Shown: piece after piece, positions 46,101-58,295 of the stretch
Layout of the letters: the number at the start of each line of letters is the position of its first letter
Position numbering within the stretch: the stretch's first letter is position 1
From: Limnomonas spitsbergensis
Taxonomy: Eukaryota > Chlorophyta > Chlorophyceae > Chlamydomonadales
Length of the DNA stretch: 64,000 nucleotides
Direction: 5' to 3'
Assembly: GCA_037349105.1 (NCBI GenBank)
Contig: JAYJMM010000028.1
Location: forward strand, 372,001-436,000
Position numbers and translations under genes: made by a program
Notes under the pieces: generated by a model
What the model saw: only the letters and a program-made list of their open reading frames with translations
Databases searched by the model: none
Told to the model about the DNA's origin: nothing

Positions 46101-49100
46101 CTTCAACCCTCCGATCTTTCTCTTGCTGCACCGCTGGATCTAGTCGAGAGTGATGAGTTGCTGCATTCGGTCAGCATGGGTCGGCAAGAGCCAGCCACAG
46201 AAGTTGCCAGCCAGAGAAGAGTGCAGGGCTAAAAATCTCCGCAACATTTTTGATCAAAATGATGATTTTTAGCACACCAATCTTAAAGATAACTAACTAT
46301 GACTGATGGTACAGTATTTGCACCGGAAGCATAAACTGCAATGTCAGCACCAAAAGAAAGCTCAGTACCGATTCTGAAAAGTGGTGCTGAGAAATTGCAT
46401 GCAAGTTACTAAAATTATAATTTCGTGTACCATAAAGTAAATACTGCAAATTATACCTTAACAGCAAATTGCGTGCAAGTTAGATTGTCTAGCTTACGTG
46501 CAAGAAACAATGTGCTGCTATTAAGACCGCAAGTAATTGCATGTATGTGGTTATTCTGGACATCTGTCATGTGTTTGCACGTGGGAACCTGCATCTTGTT
46601 GTGCATCACTCCATAAGAAGATGTCGAGATGATCATAGCAGCCTGCAAGAACATCATGCACTCTTGTCATGTGGCGGGTGGGTTCCAAGCTCCAGATAGA
46701 GTCCAAGATCGTCGCGCTGATCACGGATCCCAAATTCCCACGCCTCATCTACATATCGTCGCCAAGATTGACCTCAAGCATTTCTGACGCTTAATCGGCC
46801 ATGAATGGATGGAAGTTGCCGTCAGCTGCCTCCTCCAGCGTTCTTAATCCGGGTTTGATGAATGCTTAGTCACCAGTGAACATGTCATAAGCGGTTGTGT
46901 ATGCGCGAAGAAGACTCTCCAAGGCTTTGTCATACATACAAGGCTTACTTTTCATTGGTTTCAAATGATTCGAATACGCTAAAAAGTGCTGGCGAAAATG
47001 AAATAAAGTAACAAACGGAACTGGCATAACCTTATTTACCGGTACGGTGCACAGAAAATGTAAGTTGTTTTTCGTTTTTAAATTATGACATCGGCCAGCC
47101 CTACCAGTCACACGTAGGCAGTAGGCAGAGCGCAGCATCCCAACGTCCACTATGATTTTAGATGAATGACTGGAGGAGTCGTAGCAGCTGCTTTTGCACA
47201 TGTTTTGCATCCCGGGCTTTCCCCTCACTCCATGCTCTTGCCCTGCACCTCCTTTCCCAGATCAACCAGGAGAATGAGGTGAAGGCCAACCTGTTTGCCG
47301 ATGATGGCGACCACCTGCTAGCAGTGACCGCTAGGGCGCGAGGCTTTATAGTGGCAGGCAGCAAGGGCATTGCTTACTTCTTCGACCCGCCAGAACTGGA
47401 GAAGTCTTCAAAAAAGTGAGTGTAGCGGCCTGTATGGGTCATGTATGCCCTGCTTTTGGCAACCTGCACTGGGTCTCTATCAGGGGCCTCACATGCTTTG
47501 AAGGCAGCCTGTCGTTGGGTGGGTCTTGTTGAGGACCCCTGTGACACCAGTGCCTCCGTCGCTCCCTGATCCCTCCTTCGTGTCCCTGTCAGGAACGCCG
47601 GCCGCGAGATGTTCTCCCTGACTCGCAAGGTCCAGATCGGGTTCCCAGGCGCGTCCCAGCCTTCATCAAGGATGTCTTCCGAGGAGGTGGACGGGCAGCT
47701 GCTGCCCATGCCGCGAATGGCGGTCCTGGACATGGCCGTTAGCGGAGGGGATGACTTGCTGGCTGTCCTGACTGCCGGGGGGGAGATGCTCACCCTAGAC
47801 CTGTCGGACGTGAGGGTGAGCAGGGGGGATGAGGAGAGGTGTGAACAGTGTGACCTCTCGCCTCAAGGTGGAGGTTAGGCAGCAGTGATCTAGGGCAGCA
47901 TGGACTGTGTATGATTTGCATCCTGGTGAAGCCTTTTCTCTTCGACGCATCTGAACCTGTGCGTTTGATATGTGAGGGTGAAGTTGGAGGAGGAACCTAT
48001 GCTGAGAACTGCAATTGTGCAATTGCTGCCCATTTAGGAGCATGAGGAGCTTTCAGCAGAGCTCATGAGTGGAAGTTTGGAGGAGAAGGTGAGACAAAAA
48101 GGCCCTCAGGCCCCGAGCCACCCATTTCTTCAGAACATCCTGAGGACGGCACCATGCAGCCAAACGTGCGGCATGCACCCCTGATATGTGTATGAAATAT
48201 GGCTTTGATTCTTCAGGTATGGTGCTCGTTGCAGCCTCAGCATCCTTATAACCAAGTGTGAGTGTTGTGTTATATCTATATTGGCAGATGTTTCCCTAGC
48301 CTTCTTAAAATGTGTGGACTGGCGCTTCTTGTCACAGGACCATGGGCCGTTTGAGATGCTGTCCGGGGGATTCGGCTGCGCCGGCATCGTGGGGATGGAC
48401 GCGCTGACGTCACCGCCCCTTATGGCCACCGCAAGTAGTGACAGGATGGTGAGGGATGCTGCTGTGTAGCGCTGTGTATGAACAGTGTGCCTCAGCTACA
48501 ACTCAGCTAAGTCGTGGCCTCTGGCCGGGGGGGCCTCCAGCAGTGATACCTGCTGCAACAGCCACCGATCGTAGTAGGTCAAGTTTGGTCCCGATCAGCC
48601 CAGTGTTGGATGCACATTGGCCTGCCAAAGGTGGCTTGCTGCACACTGAATAGAGACTGTTGTGGATGTGATTCGGGTCTTGGCTGTGTGGGGCGCGTCT
48701 GGGCGTCAATGTCTGGAGTCATATATAGGGGCGTCTAAGTGCTGCTTCCCGCGCATGCGGTTATGTGGATAGGCTCCTCGTGAGGCCAGCACGATGTCTT
48801 TGTCAGATCTGCATCCATTGTGACATTACTTTCCACTTGAGTGCAAATGCCCTTTTTCTTGTGAACCAGTGTCAAGAAAAGGGCGTCCTTTGTGGGTGCA
48901 GACTCTTGTTTCTGACGTCAAGCACCTTTCACCCAACCAACTGTGCCTGTCTTGCACCCAACCGCCTGAGCCTACCCAGGTTCGTGTGTACAACTATCAG
49001 TCCCACAAGTCCATTGTCACTCAGTGCTTAAGCGATGAGATCATCTGCATCTCGATGCACCCTAGTGGTTCCCTGCTGCTGGTGGGCATGGCCGACAAGC

Positions 49101-52100
49101 TGCGTGTGTTCAACATTGCGCTGGTAGGGAGGGGGTGGAGTAGGGTCGAGGAAGAGGGCAGGCGAACCTGGTGTGTGGGTTTCCGGTGTGCAGGGGAAAT
49201 CGGCTCCAGTGCTAATTTTAGTGCGCTCCATACTTAAGATGGCGGCCCGCCGGGACGCAACTACCGGGTTGAGTTGGGAACATTTTATCCTCCTACGGCT
49301 GTTGGCCTAAGCAGCTTGGCTCGCTGCAGTAAATCCTCCAGAATTCCACAGGACAGGGTGTACCTTATGGGAAGCTGATGAGGGCTTAACAGCACCGATG
49401 GGCTCCATCATTATTAGGAGGTGCATGTAGGATGCCACCTCGGCCAAGGGAACATCATTTGACATAGCAGGGCGGAGGCATCGGGTCCAATGGTTGACCT
49501 GCTCTCAAAACTTACATCACTTCTAATCTCGTTAAGAAGTCAAATCACCTCTCGCCCCTTCCCCAATACAACTGTGTGCAGGATGAGCTCCTGCTGCGTG
49601 CAGAGTTCAGTGTCAAGCGCTGCAACCTTGCCAAGTTCTCAAACGGCGGCGCCTTGTTCGTGGCTGTTGGTCGCACCAACGTCATTGTGGTCCATCATGC
49701 GTATGGGCTGCAGCAGATGGGCCAGCTCAAGGGACATGTGTCTGCGGTGACCAGCCTGCAATTCAGCGCAGACGACCGTATGATGGTGTCCACGGGCGCA
49801 GGGGGGGCAGTGTGAGTGTCAGAGCAGGAGGGGAGAAGGGGAGCAAGAGGCTGTGGGGACTGCCTATTGTTCAGATGGTCAAACTATTGAGCTGACTTTA
49901 TTAGCACGGAATGGCTTGCCATGCCTGCTCGCTTTAGCGTCTCAGCTATCAAGAGAGCCTGACTTAAGCTGCATCCAGCCCCAAACATCACTAAACCCTC
50001 CGCAACCCTCCCTGTCTCACCCTTTTTAAACATTGTCGCCCACTCCAAAGTTCGACCCCACCCTCTCTAAAACATCGGCCCACACTCCTCAAACGTCTGC
50101 CTCACCTTCCCAAAACGCCGCCCCACCCTTTGTGACCCCTCTGTGCCTCTATACCCATATGGCCCCACTGCACTCGTAGCTACTTTTGGGACCTGTCCAA
50201 CTTCTCTCGCATCGTCGATCTGGAGCATGTGGACAAACGACTCATCTTCTCCAACTCTGCCTTTATTTCGCGTCACGCTGGCGCCATTGTCCGCACACAT
50301 GACGGTCGCATTCAACACGTGCAGGTGCGCTCTACCCTTCAGTCCCATTCTGCTCTCCACTCCCAGCTTTGCAGTCCAGAATCTGCAAGTGATATGCAGA
50401 GCAGTCGCTTATGTCTGTGTAGGGAGATCAGCCAGGTAGGCCGGAGGCACATATAATTATTTCCATGTTTGCTTATTTTTACGGAGGCCCCTTTCATTGG
50501 GTCGCTCCATGAAGGCTGTGGCTCTGAATCGTGGCTAAGGCTTGGCCTGAGTTTCACATGTCATGCATTAGGTCACACTTGATGCACATCCCGTACAACA
50601 GTTCACTCTTAATCAACTTTTCACCCCTGCTCAACTCAACTCAAGTTCCACACTGATTTACTTGTTGAACAGCAGTTTGCATTTGATAAGCAAATATTGC
50701 GTGATGCCTAACAGTTCACATTTGAACAATGTGATTCTGGTAGGCGAGTTGCATCTTCGCCGAATTGCATCTCACGCTATGTCAAGTGTTCAGAATGTTC
50801 ACAGTGGAGATGCATGCTGCACAACAGTTCACATTTATCAGCTGGCCTCATCCTCGCTCCCCTGCTGCCTCCACAGGGAGGCAAGGTGGAGTATGAGGTC
50901 GTGGGCTGCAAGGGCGGTCAAACTGCACCGCTGGCACTGCTGGGAGATGACGCAGTACTGCTGGCCGCGACGGACAAGGGTGAGGGGTTGGGGGCTGATT
51001 AGGGGAGCAAAGGAGAAAGTGGGGTCTCACAGAAAGATCTCAGGGGGGATCATGAGAGGAAGCTCAGGCAGGGTGTCAGGGGGGCCCAGGTTTAGGATTC
51101 AGCCCATTCATGCTGACCCACATTCCTTGAGCCCTGTCCTCCATTGTTGCTAGCCCGTATCCCCACCTGCTTTCCAACACACTGCCTCCATGCGACTGCC
51201 GCCCCTCTGCAGGCTCCGTCCAGTCATTCTCCTGGCCACAGATGTTCCCGCGCCCGCCTGACCAGCAGACAGACCTGGGTCGTAGCGAGTACCGCCTCCA
51301 CGCTCGTACCCCCTGGGGTATCACGGCCCTGGTCCTGCTGAATAACAAGGGGCTGCTCTTCACGTCAAAGTGGGTTATGCAGCATCTGCTCGCTGAGTGC
51401 AGCAGACGGGGGGCTGCTGGGGTCGTGTGCCTGGTCTGCATGCTGACTTCTTTGTCTTCATTGGCAGGCAACCTGCTAGGTCAAAACGTCAAATTTCAGC
51501 CTCTGACTGGCAAGCTTTAATCTTGACTTCAGTGCACACGGGACCACCTTTGGCAGGCCACTGGGTAGCAACCATTGGTCTGCTGGGGATGAAACTTTGA
51601 CTAGCCTGAGGCATGTGTCCCGAGCGACAGACCCTCTCAGGCATAGGCAATGATGTTGCTGATTATAACTGGTACACCCTGCAATAAGGCATGGGAAGCT
51701 GGGCACAGCCTCACAATCAACAAGGAACCTCTCGGCTGGGAAAAACACAAACCAGGCAACACACTGCCTCGTGCCTCATATCAAGCCCCTGACCCCCTCT
51801 CTCTACTCCTCCTGAACCTTCTGCCGTTACGATGGCTCTCCACTGCCCCCCACCCGCAGTAGTGATGGCACTGTTGTGATCTGCCAGGTGGCCATGGTCA
51901 TCCGCGGCGAGCTGCATGAGGCTGCAGAGAGCAACCTGCCCGTCCCGGCCACACAGTATGTCGTTATTGCGCAGGATCGGCTGCAGGGCCTGCGGACCCA
52001 GCAGAGAGAGTTGCTTGGCCTGCTCAACACGACCAGGAGCGACTTTGAGTACCAAGTAGGAGGACAAGACAAGGGGAGGGCTGGTGTTTAAGTGTGAAGG

Positions 52101-55100
52101 GAGCAATGCCAGTGTGGAGGTGTTTCTTTGGGGTCATGCGTGCAGGGTCAGGGGCTCAACACATAAAGATGATGGTCGATAGGTCGAGTCTTCTTAGTGC
52201 TGTAAAAAAGATAGATATTTACCAACCCCAGGTCCATGTGTCTGACTTTCCCCCTCCTTCCTCCTATCTCTGGCCCACTTCCAGACCATCCGGCAGAGTC
52301 AGGCTCTCCGTGACGTAATCAGTAAGCTAGAGATGGAGCTGGCCAATACAGCGAAGGCACTGCATGCCAGGGATGAGGACGTCAACAACATGCTGGCGAA
52401 TGCGGAACTGAAGGAGAGAGGGCTGGTCAAGGTAAGGAGATAGGCAGCTGGTGGGAGCCCTCGCCTGCCATCAAAGGAAAGGCACACTGGTTTTGTCAGG
52501 GAAGAATGACAAAGGCAGGGAAGGGACGGCGCCGTGGGCATGCTGCTGGGGGCCCACCCTGAGTCTGAGCTAAGCATGGAATGCTGTCATGCAGGATTTG
52601 GCTGAGCCTTTCAAGCCGATAGTTCATTCCTGAAGTTTCTGGCTGAGGCAGCAGCAGATTATATTATGTCCACTGTGTCTTGCCTCAAAAAGAGTGGCGT
52701 TACTCCTTCCAACTCATTCCCTGCCTGCCTGCTGCTTCCCCCTTGTCCAGGAGCTTGAGTCTGCCCATATGGCTGCGGCCGAGGAGCTGGAGGCGCTGTA
52801 TGAGAAGCGACTGGCCTACGAGGCGGAGCGCATGCGCCACCTCACCAGCGCAAAAGATGACATGCAGTTCCGCACCGAGGAGAGGATGGCCAGGCAGAAG
52901 CAGGTTCACCAGAACGAGGTCCAGGTGTGGGGGCCGACCATCAGAGGGGGGCAGAGCCCTGCCTCGACCTGTACCACTTGACAGCGTGTTAGGGGGATTG
53001 AGGGTGCGTGAGGGCCTCTGTGGGCAAGTGCGAGGTTGGGGCCTTGAGAGAGGTCGTCGTTAGGGGTCCCGACCCCTAGCAAGCTCCTCTATGTTGCACC
53101 TGCTTTCCTGACGGCCATGCACGTTTGCCATGCCTGCAGCTGTTGTCTTCGCGGTATGAGACGCAACTGGCAGGGCTGAATGCGGAGCTTAAGGAGGCCC
53201 GGGACAACCAGGGTGTGATGGACACCTTCTACCACGAGATGGTCATGCAGGTGGAGGGGGAATGGGGCTAGGGCTGGGACATGTCAATCACTAAAAAACA
53301 CCGAATTAAAACAAGGCAATATGTTGTCCTCAGGGAGGATGTGCGGCCTCTTCACCCTCAAGCCCCTTGGGTTGTTTCCGTCCCTTTGCTAGCTTAATTT
53401 GATGCTCTCTGTCTTTTCTGTTTGTATTTCATGTCCTGGTTGGATAGGTACACGTTGCAACATCAAAAACATCAACATGCGCACTTGCCTTTCCTCCTTA
53501 ATCCTGACATGCACTCCTGCCCGATAATACAGACGGAGGCGGACTTTGATGAGAATACAGACAGGCTGGCCAAACACATGGATGATGCAGTGGCCGCAGG
53601 CAGCACACGCGAAGAAAAGCTCAAGGTGGGGCGCTGAACCCCACAACCTTGACCTTGCACCCTGAACTCTAAAACTTGAACTTTAACTTGCAGCTAGCTA
53701 TCAGTGTGTTTGAGGAGCAGGCTCAGGGTCACGCTGCCCCTCTGAACCGCCAACTCACCTCGACATCAAAAAGTGCAAACAAAACAGCCGCCTACATCTC
53801 TACTTTTCTACCCAACTTGGGGGTGGACTCTCATGTCCTGAAACAAATTTCTATAACCGTACCGCCCCCCACCATCCCTCAATTTTGGTGAAGCTTCTCC
53901 CTTTCCATGACCTTATTCTTCCCATTTGACTGCACATAGGTGGAGAATCACTTGTTCAAGCGCAGCAATCTGCGGTTGAAGGGTGACCTCGCCATTGAGA
54001 AGAAAAAGATGGACAGGTTGCTGCGGGACAACACGACTTTGAAAGATAGTATCTTGGACCAGCAGGTGTGTGAATGGCATAGCCGGGGGGGGGGGGGGGG
54101 GGGGGGTCGGAGGGGGGGGGCTGGTGAGGCTTCTGAGTGGTGGGCAAAGGCAGTTTAGCGGCTTGTGTGTGCATCTTATAAGCTCACTTGCTGTCCGTCA
54201 ATAGGATTCAGGAATCAGGAGGCAAAGGGGATCCTGCCAGAGGCAAAGGGGATCACGCCGGTGTTGTGTCTTCAATTCGCATGGCAGTGGATCAAAAGTA
54301 TTTCCAGCTGGGGATGCCACCAGCCAACTGTAGCATAACGATTCACCGGGCAAGGGGACGCATGTCCATCAACTGTGGTTGCATATCCCCTCCTCCCCGA
54401 CTGCCTACCTCGCTCTGAAGGAAACCATCATTAAGCTGCGCGAAGAGATGGAGGAGCGTGACTCAGTCATGTCTGAGAACTATGCGACGATACAGCATCT
54501 GCGGGGCATGATCCAGGACCTGGAGAAACACAAGTATGTGCTGGGTCACAAGGTGAGGATTGGATGATGTGTGACCTGATCATGCAGGCTGTGCTTGGAT
54601 TGTGGAATCTGGGAGGGACTGATGGATCTGCTGTTCGGCCTGGTGGACGAGTGCAGGGGAGGTAGGCTGCAGAGTCGATTTGAGTGCACATTAGCTACAA
54701 TCCAGGCACAATGCAGCCTAAAGTCGAGGGGATGCAAGTGCATGCCCCCTACGGTCAAGGGGGGGCGAGTGCTGAAAGCCCCGCTGCTTGGGTGACTGGC
54801 GGTCTTGTGCTCGCTTGGTTAAACAGGGTTGGCAGTGTACTGAGGCAGCCATGCCATGGATCGATGCCACCTCTCCCTGACAGCTGCCCTGCACAAGTGT
54901 GTTAGTCGAAGGTCCAATGGTATACACTCTGCAGGATTAGGAGTTCAGGACTAGAGCATGGGCTCGAAAGCCCCAACGACAGTGGATGAATATAACAAAT
55001 GTTCAGGACACCGGCCAAGGAAGGTTAAGCCAGAAAACCAGTTCAGGTCAAGGACCAGAAGCCCTCAGGTCACCGACTGGCTCCAAACTAAAACAAGTCT

Positions 55101-58100
55101 GTGACTCTGTGTGATCCACGGATTTCCACCGTGGACATGCTCGTTGTGACGCCTAGGCTGACAATTCTTGCAGCCCAGGAAATCTCAAAACTCGATGCCT
55201 TCTCCCGCTGAAAAGGCACCGAGGGGAGACATGTTGTAGAAAGGTGTGCAGTGGGAACCCATATTACATGGTCCAGGTCCTGATCGCCAAAAGCTCCTCG
55301 GACACCTGGAAACTCACCACCTGAGAGAAGCAAAATGGACAGAGGACCACATGGGTGGTCAAAGGTGAAAGTAGCGCTCGGCCTGAGCAGGGTCCACTGA
55401 TCAAGTAATTTCTAGCAGGTGGCGCAGTAGACTGGCAGCTGTTGTATAGCAGCTGTCAGCTACTGAAGATACTACAGGCTTCAAACTTCGTTTTCTAAAA
55501 GAAAACCTGGTGTCCTCTTCTGCAGGTGGAGTCTTACCAGGCCGAGCTGATCCCCAAAGCCGAGCAAGCCAAAAGGCTGGCTGCAGATGTTGTCGCCCAT
55601 GACAAGGTGAGATCTGTTCAGGCGCATCTCTGATCAACCGCCGATGCCCACTGATGTTCATCCTCTATCAAGCATCTGACGGCACTCGGCTCACAATCTA
55701 ACAGTGATGTGCGTCCAGCTCACCTGCTTTACGGACCCTGTGGGCTGTTGCCCGCCCCATGCTCGGTTTCCCCCAGGAGCTAGCTTTGGAGCTGACCCAC
55801 ATTAAGGAGCTTCGGAAAGAAGTGGCCGACAAGGACCGCTTCATTCGCAGCCTCAAGTCAGAGATGGCCGACATCAAGTAAGCTCAGGCCCTACATGAGG
55901 CACTCGACACAGCAAGAGCATTAAAGGTTCGGTTGAGAAAGGATGCATAAGTAATGCAGAGTAGGTTGTAGGCAGCTGTGCAGCACGTGAGGATGCCCCT
56001 GAACGGATGAGATCCCCACTGGTATACTACATGTACTGTCCAATGATATAGCATGCATCAGTACCCTTATTATAGCCTGCTGGAAGACTACTGGGCCAAC
56101 TGGGACCAAGCCGTGACCGGATGACGTCCCAGGTACCATGCCATGCTGCTCCAGAAGCCCTTCGTGTTCAGTGTGTTGAATCTATCAAGCTCTTGCACAT
56201 GGCCTGGCTCCTTTGAAGCTGGGTGCCATCTTGTGTCCTCGCGCCTGCACAGGTTGACCATGAAGCATCAAACAGAGCGCCTACGACTGTTCAGCTTTGA
56301 TGTCACTAATGTGAGCAGTTGGACGCCCATAGGGCTGCAAGACATGATACGGGTACCCACAAATGAGATGCGCATGATGAATGAATGTCCTCCAAGGACC
56401 TTGTGTCGGGCTGCAATGCGCCTTGCTGTTCTGCCTCAGCTTCAATTATGTATTCATGTCGACACTTGTTACATCTACACTGGACTTACAGGTCATGCAG
56501 GCAAGTGATGAGAAAGATGGCAAGGGCAAGAAGAGCCAGCGGCAGCGGCTGCTTGACGACCTGTACACAAAATACTCCATGGGCGAGTCTGTCAAGAGCA
56601 ATGAGCAGGTGGAGAAGGAGCTCATGCGGCAACTTCACATGTCGGAGCTCAGGAGCGTGGTCATGGAACATCGCCTTGAGGTATGTGATGGTGGGGCGGT
56701 GGCGCAAGAGGGATGAGGTGCTGCTTTTGCGTCATGGGACAAAGTTGAAAGGTGATAGGTGCATCCGCCTTTTTCAGGGATTGTTCATAGAATACCAAAG
56801 CTATGTTGAGCTACGCCAACCGTGCCCCTTCAAGACAGATTACCAACACAATCTCTCGTACCCAACTACGCATCTTCTTGCTGCTCTGCCCCATAGGACA
56901 CTGTCAAGTTCACCCAGGTCAACAAGCGTGTTGCGCTGCATGAGAACGTGCAGCTTCTAGGGGAGCTGCAAGTCAGCCAGCATGACAGCAAGGAGCTTTC
57001 ACGCAAGTTCGAGATGGCCATGTCGGAGCTGAGGGAACTGCAGACCAAGTGGGGAGCTCGGGGGGTGTGAGGGGGCTAGGGGCTCTGGAGGGATGGAGCT
57101 TGCAAGTCAGTCAAAGGCCATTTGAGGGATGGAGCCTGTGGGTATGGAGGGATGGAGGATAGGGGTTGTCCAAAACACACAAGCGAGGCCTGTTGGGGAT
57201 TGCTCTGACCCGAGAGGAGGGCCCCACATGAGGGGGGTCTAACCTGGAGTCCAGGTTTTGAGGGCAAGCTGTATCCTGCACAGCTGTGTGATGTCACTGT
57301 CTCCTTTCAGCTGGGCTTGTCCTCAACATTGTACACCCAGGCGCTAGTCCCCATGTTCAGGCCTGCCCATGCTATGCCTCCCAGGTATAAGATCATTGAG
57401 GGGAGATCCAAAAACCTTAAAGGCGGGCCCGAGTGGGAGGCACCCGCTTCCACCCACGACTTTGCGGCCTCAGTGGCGGGCACAGCGAGCTTGGCGGGCC
57501 GCGTGGCACCCTCGCGCCCCTCATCGGCGTACCCCAACAGGGCGTCATGGGCCTCTGGGGTGGGTCCTGACAGCGGGAGCAGCAGGCCAAGCTCAGCAGC
57601 GGCGTCGCGCTTGACGGGTGCGGAGCGACCCATGGCTTCCCCTTCACCGTACAGGTGTGAGGATGCAGTGGGGACCTCTTATGGTCTAATTCCTGGCATT
57701 GCTGTTCATTTAATTGTTTTGGGTGATGTACCGTACACAGAGTCCTGCTTTATTTAAGCATGCGACCAATGGGGCCTTTCGCATTACGTCATATTCTTGG
57801 GCCACCGGCCAAAGGCTGGACCTTATTGAAGGGGAATTTTGAACGTGATGTGGCACTTACATAAACACTGCCTTATATACATCCCTATCAGACTGAATGC
57901 TGCCATACTTGTTTTGCTTGGTGTTACTGGCTACTATTCGGGGGGGGGAAACGTCTGTCACTGCTGCCGCCTCTATCACCACCAGGGCATCTGGTAGGCA
58001 CATGGGAGGGAACGTCGCACACGACAGCCCCGCCCGCATGCTGCACGAGCTCATTGGTATGGAGCGCGAGCGCGTGACTGGGCTCATGGCCCAGTTACAG

Positions 58101-58295
58101 TTGAGTTCAGAGGAGCTGGAGAAGCAGCGAGAAGCCGCAGCGGCGGCTGAAAATGCGATGAGGAGTATGGCATCCGTGGAGGCAACTGTGTATGAGGACG
58201 ATGATGAGGAGGAGGGGGCGGAACTGTCAATAGGAACTGACGGCATGCCTAGATCTGATGGTGCCAAACACGCCGCAAAGACCATCAAGCAGTAA
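40437..58295 (+). CDS. CFAP57: CFAP57-like (FAP57/WDR65) axonemal WD40 and coiled-coil protein, about 30 exons
   Basis: Exons read from splice signals and frame: 40437-40492, 40551-40662, 40755-40868, 41097-41194, 41709-41787, 41947-42102, 44278-44364, 47261-47415, 47593-47815, 48038-48088, 48338-48448, 48980-49123, 49582-49811, 50180-50324, 50877-50979, 51213-51369, 51860-52055, 52285-52431, 52751-52924, 53140-53250, 53533-53625, 53940-54065, 54421-54552, 55526-55606, 55777-55877, 56253-56310, 56492-56680, 56897-57064, 57311-57654, 57986-58295. Phases agree throughout (about 1,416 aa). WD40-type repeats fill about residues 1-700 (VNPVATLG, VAVSPNRKYIACIE, VRVYNYQSHKSIV, GQLKGHVSAVTSLQFS). 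A coiled coil follows to about 1200 (LEKHKYVLGHK, LLDDLYTKYS), then a Ser/Ala-rich tail. Family members act in motile cilia, helping assemble or anchor inner dynein arms. The start ATG begins the conserved N-terminus. Less certain are the exon 2 donor, an optional 39-nt exon at 48217-48255 and the 3' end: an in-frame TGA at 57068 would end a form of about 1,200 aa. Confidence 0.87.
41195..41708 (+). other. Probable GC-AG intron of the CFAP57-like gene, with dispersed repeat copy
   Basis: The exon ends TTCAG and the intron begins GCAGGT (41195). With the acceptor ACCACCAG at 41708 this gives the family-like THFSENSKFLLVQ. The nearby GT at 41199 with the same acceptor gives an immediate TGA. 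A GT donor with a later acceptor (after 41712) would give FRQNSK and cannot be excluded. Dispersed-repeat copy 1 lies at about 41338-41480. Confidence 0.6.
41338..41480 (+). repeat. Dispersed intronic repeat, copy 1
   Basis: Shares an ordered set of words with 48492-48650: CAGCTACA, GGGGCCT, CCTGCTGC, GCCACCGA(C/T)CGTAG, GGTCAAG. The two copies are clearly diverged. No ORF or terminal structure was seen, so the element type is unknown. Confidence 0.6.
42121..44033 (+). repeat. 30-bp G-rich minisatellite within a CFAP57 intron
   Basis: About 62 units of 30 bp, consensus built on GGGGTAGGTGAGAGGAGGGG followed by ACCTGATGAT. It fills almost the whole 2.2-kb intron 42103-44277 and begins 18 bases inside the true donor. 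Each unit carries AGGTGAGAG, which matches the 5' splice-site consensus. The transcribed RNA is G-rich. Unit lengths vary by 1-2 G. Long ORFs in it (such as the 235-codon one on the - strand) are artefacts of the 30-bp period. Confidence 0.96.
43064..43117 (+). repeat. 54-nt poly-G homopolymer
   Basis: An uninterrupted run of G in the middle of the 30-bp minisatellite, replacing the GGACCTGATGAT part of one unit. The exact length is uncertain because such tracts are error-prone in sequencing. Confidence 0.9.
45305..45520 (+). repeat. Diverged intronic duplicate, copy 1
   Basis: Contains ATTAAGACCGCAAGTA, then GTCATGTTTGCAAACATGGG, ATGGTCAGAGCAGC, GGTGGGTGCATTTCGAGCC and AAATTCCCATG. The same order of related words occurs at 46505-46760. 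Confidence 0.65.
46505..46760 (+). repeat. Diverged intronic duplicate, copy 2
   Basis: Contains ATTAAGACCGCAAGTA, GTCATGTGTTTGCACGTGGG, ATGATCATAGCAGC, GGCGGGTGGGTTCCAAGCTCC and AAATTCCCACG, parallel to copy 1. Probably two old copies of an unidentified non-coding element. Confidence 0.65.
48492..48650 (+). repeat. Dispersed intronic repeat, copy 2
   Basis: The fullest copy: it shares its left part with copy 1 and its right part (GGCCTGCCAAAGGTGG, TGCACACTGAA) with the inverted copy 3. It lies in the intron 48449-48979. Confidence 0.65.
49812..50179 (+). other. Intron with degenerate C-rich short repeats
   Basis: 368 bp. The 3' half holds loosely repeated CACCCT(C/T) and AAAC(A/G)(T/C)CG words between 49990 and 50130. 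No gene or structured element was seen. Confidence 0.5.
50325..50876 (+). other. Intron with three equally spaced AACAGTTCAC words
   Basis: AACAGTTCAC begins at 50597, 50710 and 50823, exactly 113 bp apart, each time preceded by a GATGC word. The bases between the copies have otherwise diverged. Possibly an eroded 113-bp tandem repeat. Confidence 0.45.
51529..51605 (-). repeat. Dispersed intronic repeat, copy 3 (inverted)
   Basis: The complement reads GTCAAAGTTTCATCCCC ... GGCCTGCCAAAGGTGG ... GTGCACTGAA, matching the right part of copy 2 with the same spacing. It lies in the intron 51370-51859. Confidence 0.65.
54085..54120 (+). repeat. Interrupted poly-G tract in an intron
   Basis: Twenty-two G, then TCGGA, then nine G, starting 19 bases after the exon donor at 54066. 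It is the second long poly-G in introns of this gene. Confidence 0.9.
54553..55525 (+). other. Long CFAP57 intron
   Basis: 973 bp with no coding extension found. It holds a perfect hairpin, TCCACGG 55115-55121 with CCGTGGA 55129-55135. Otherwise nothing was recognised. Confidence 0.55.

Larger units (their letters stand above)
44365..47260 (+). other. Large AT-richer intron of the CFAP57-like gene
   Basis: A 2.9-kb intron, visibly more AT-rich than neighbouring introns. Apart from a diverged duplicated block (45305-45520 and 46505-46760) nothing recognisable was seen. The small ORFs at 45501-45734 and 46425-46616 lack motifs and are not called. Confidence 0.7.

Noticed and set aside
48217..48255. 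A 39-nt exon (VWCSLQPQHPYNQ) in the CFAP57-like gene
   Set aside because: Flanked by AG and GT-like sites and in phase, but joining the neighbouring exons directly gives a better family-like reading. Kept only as optional.
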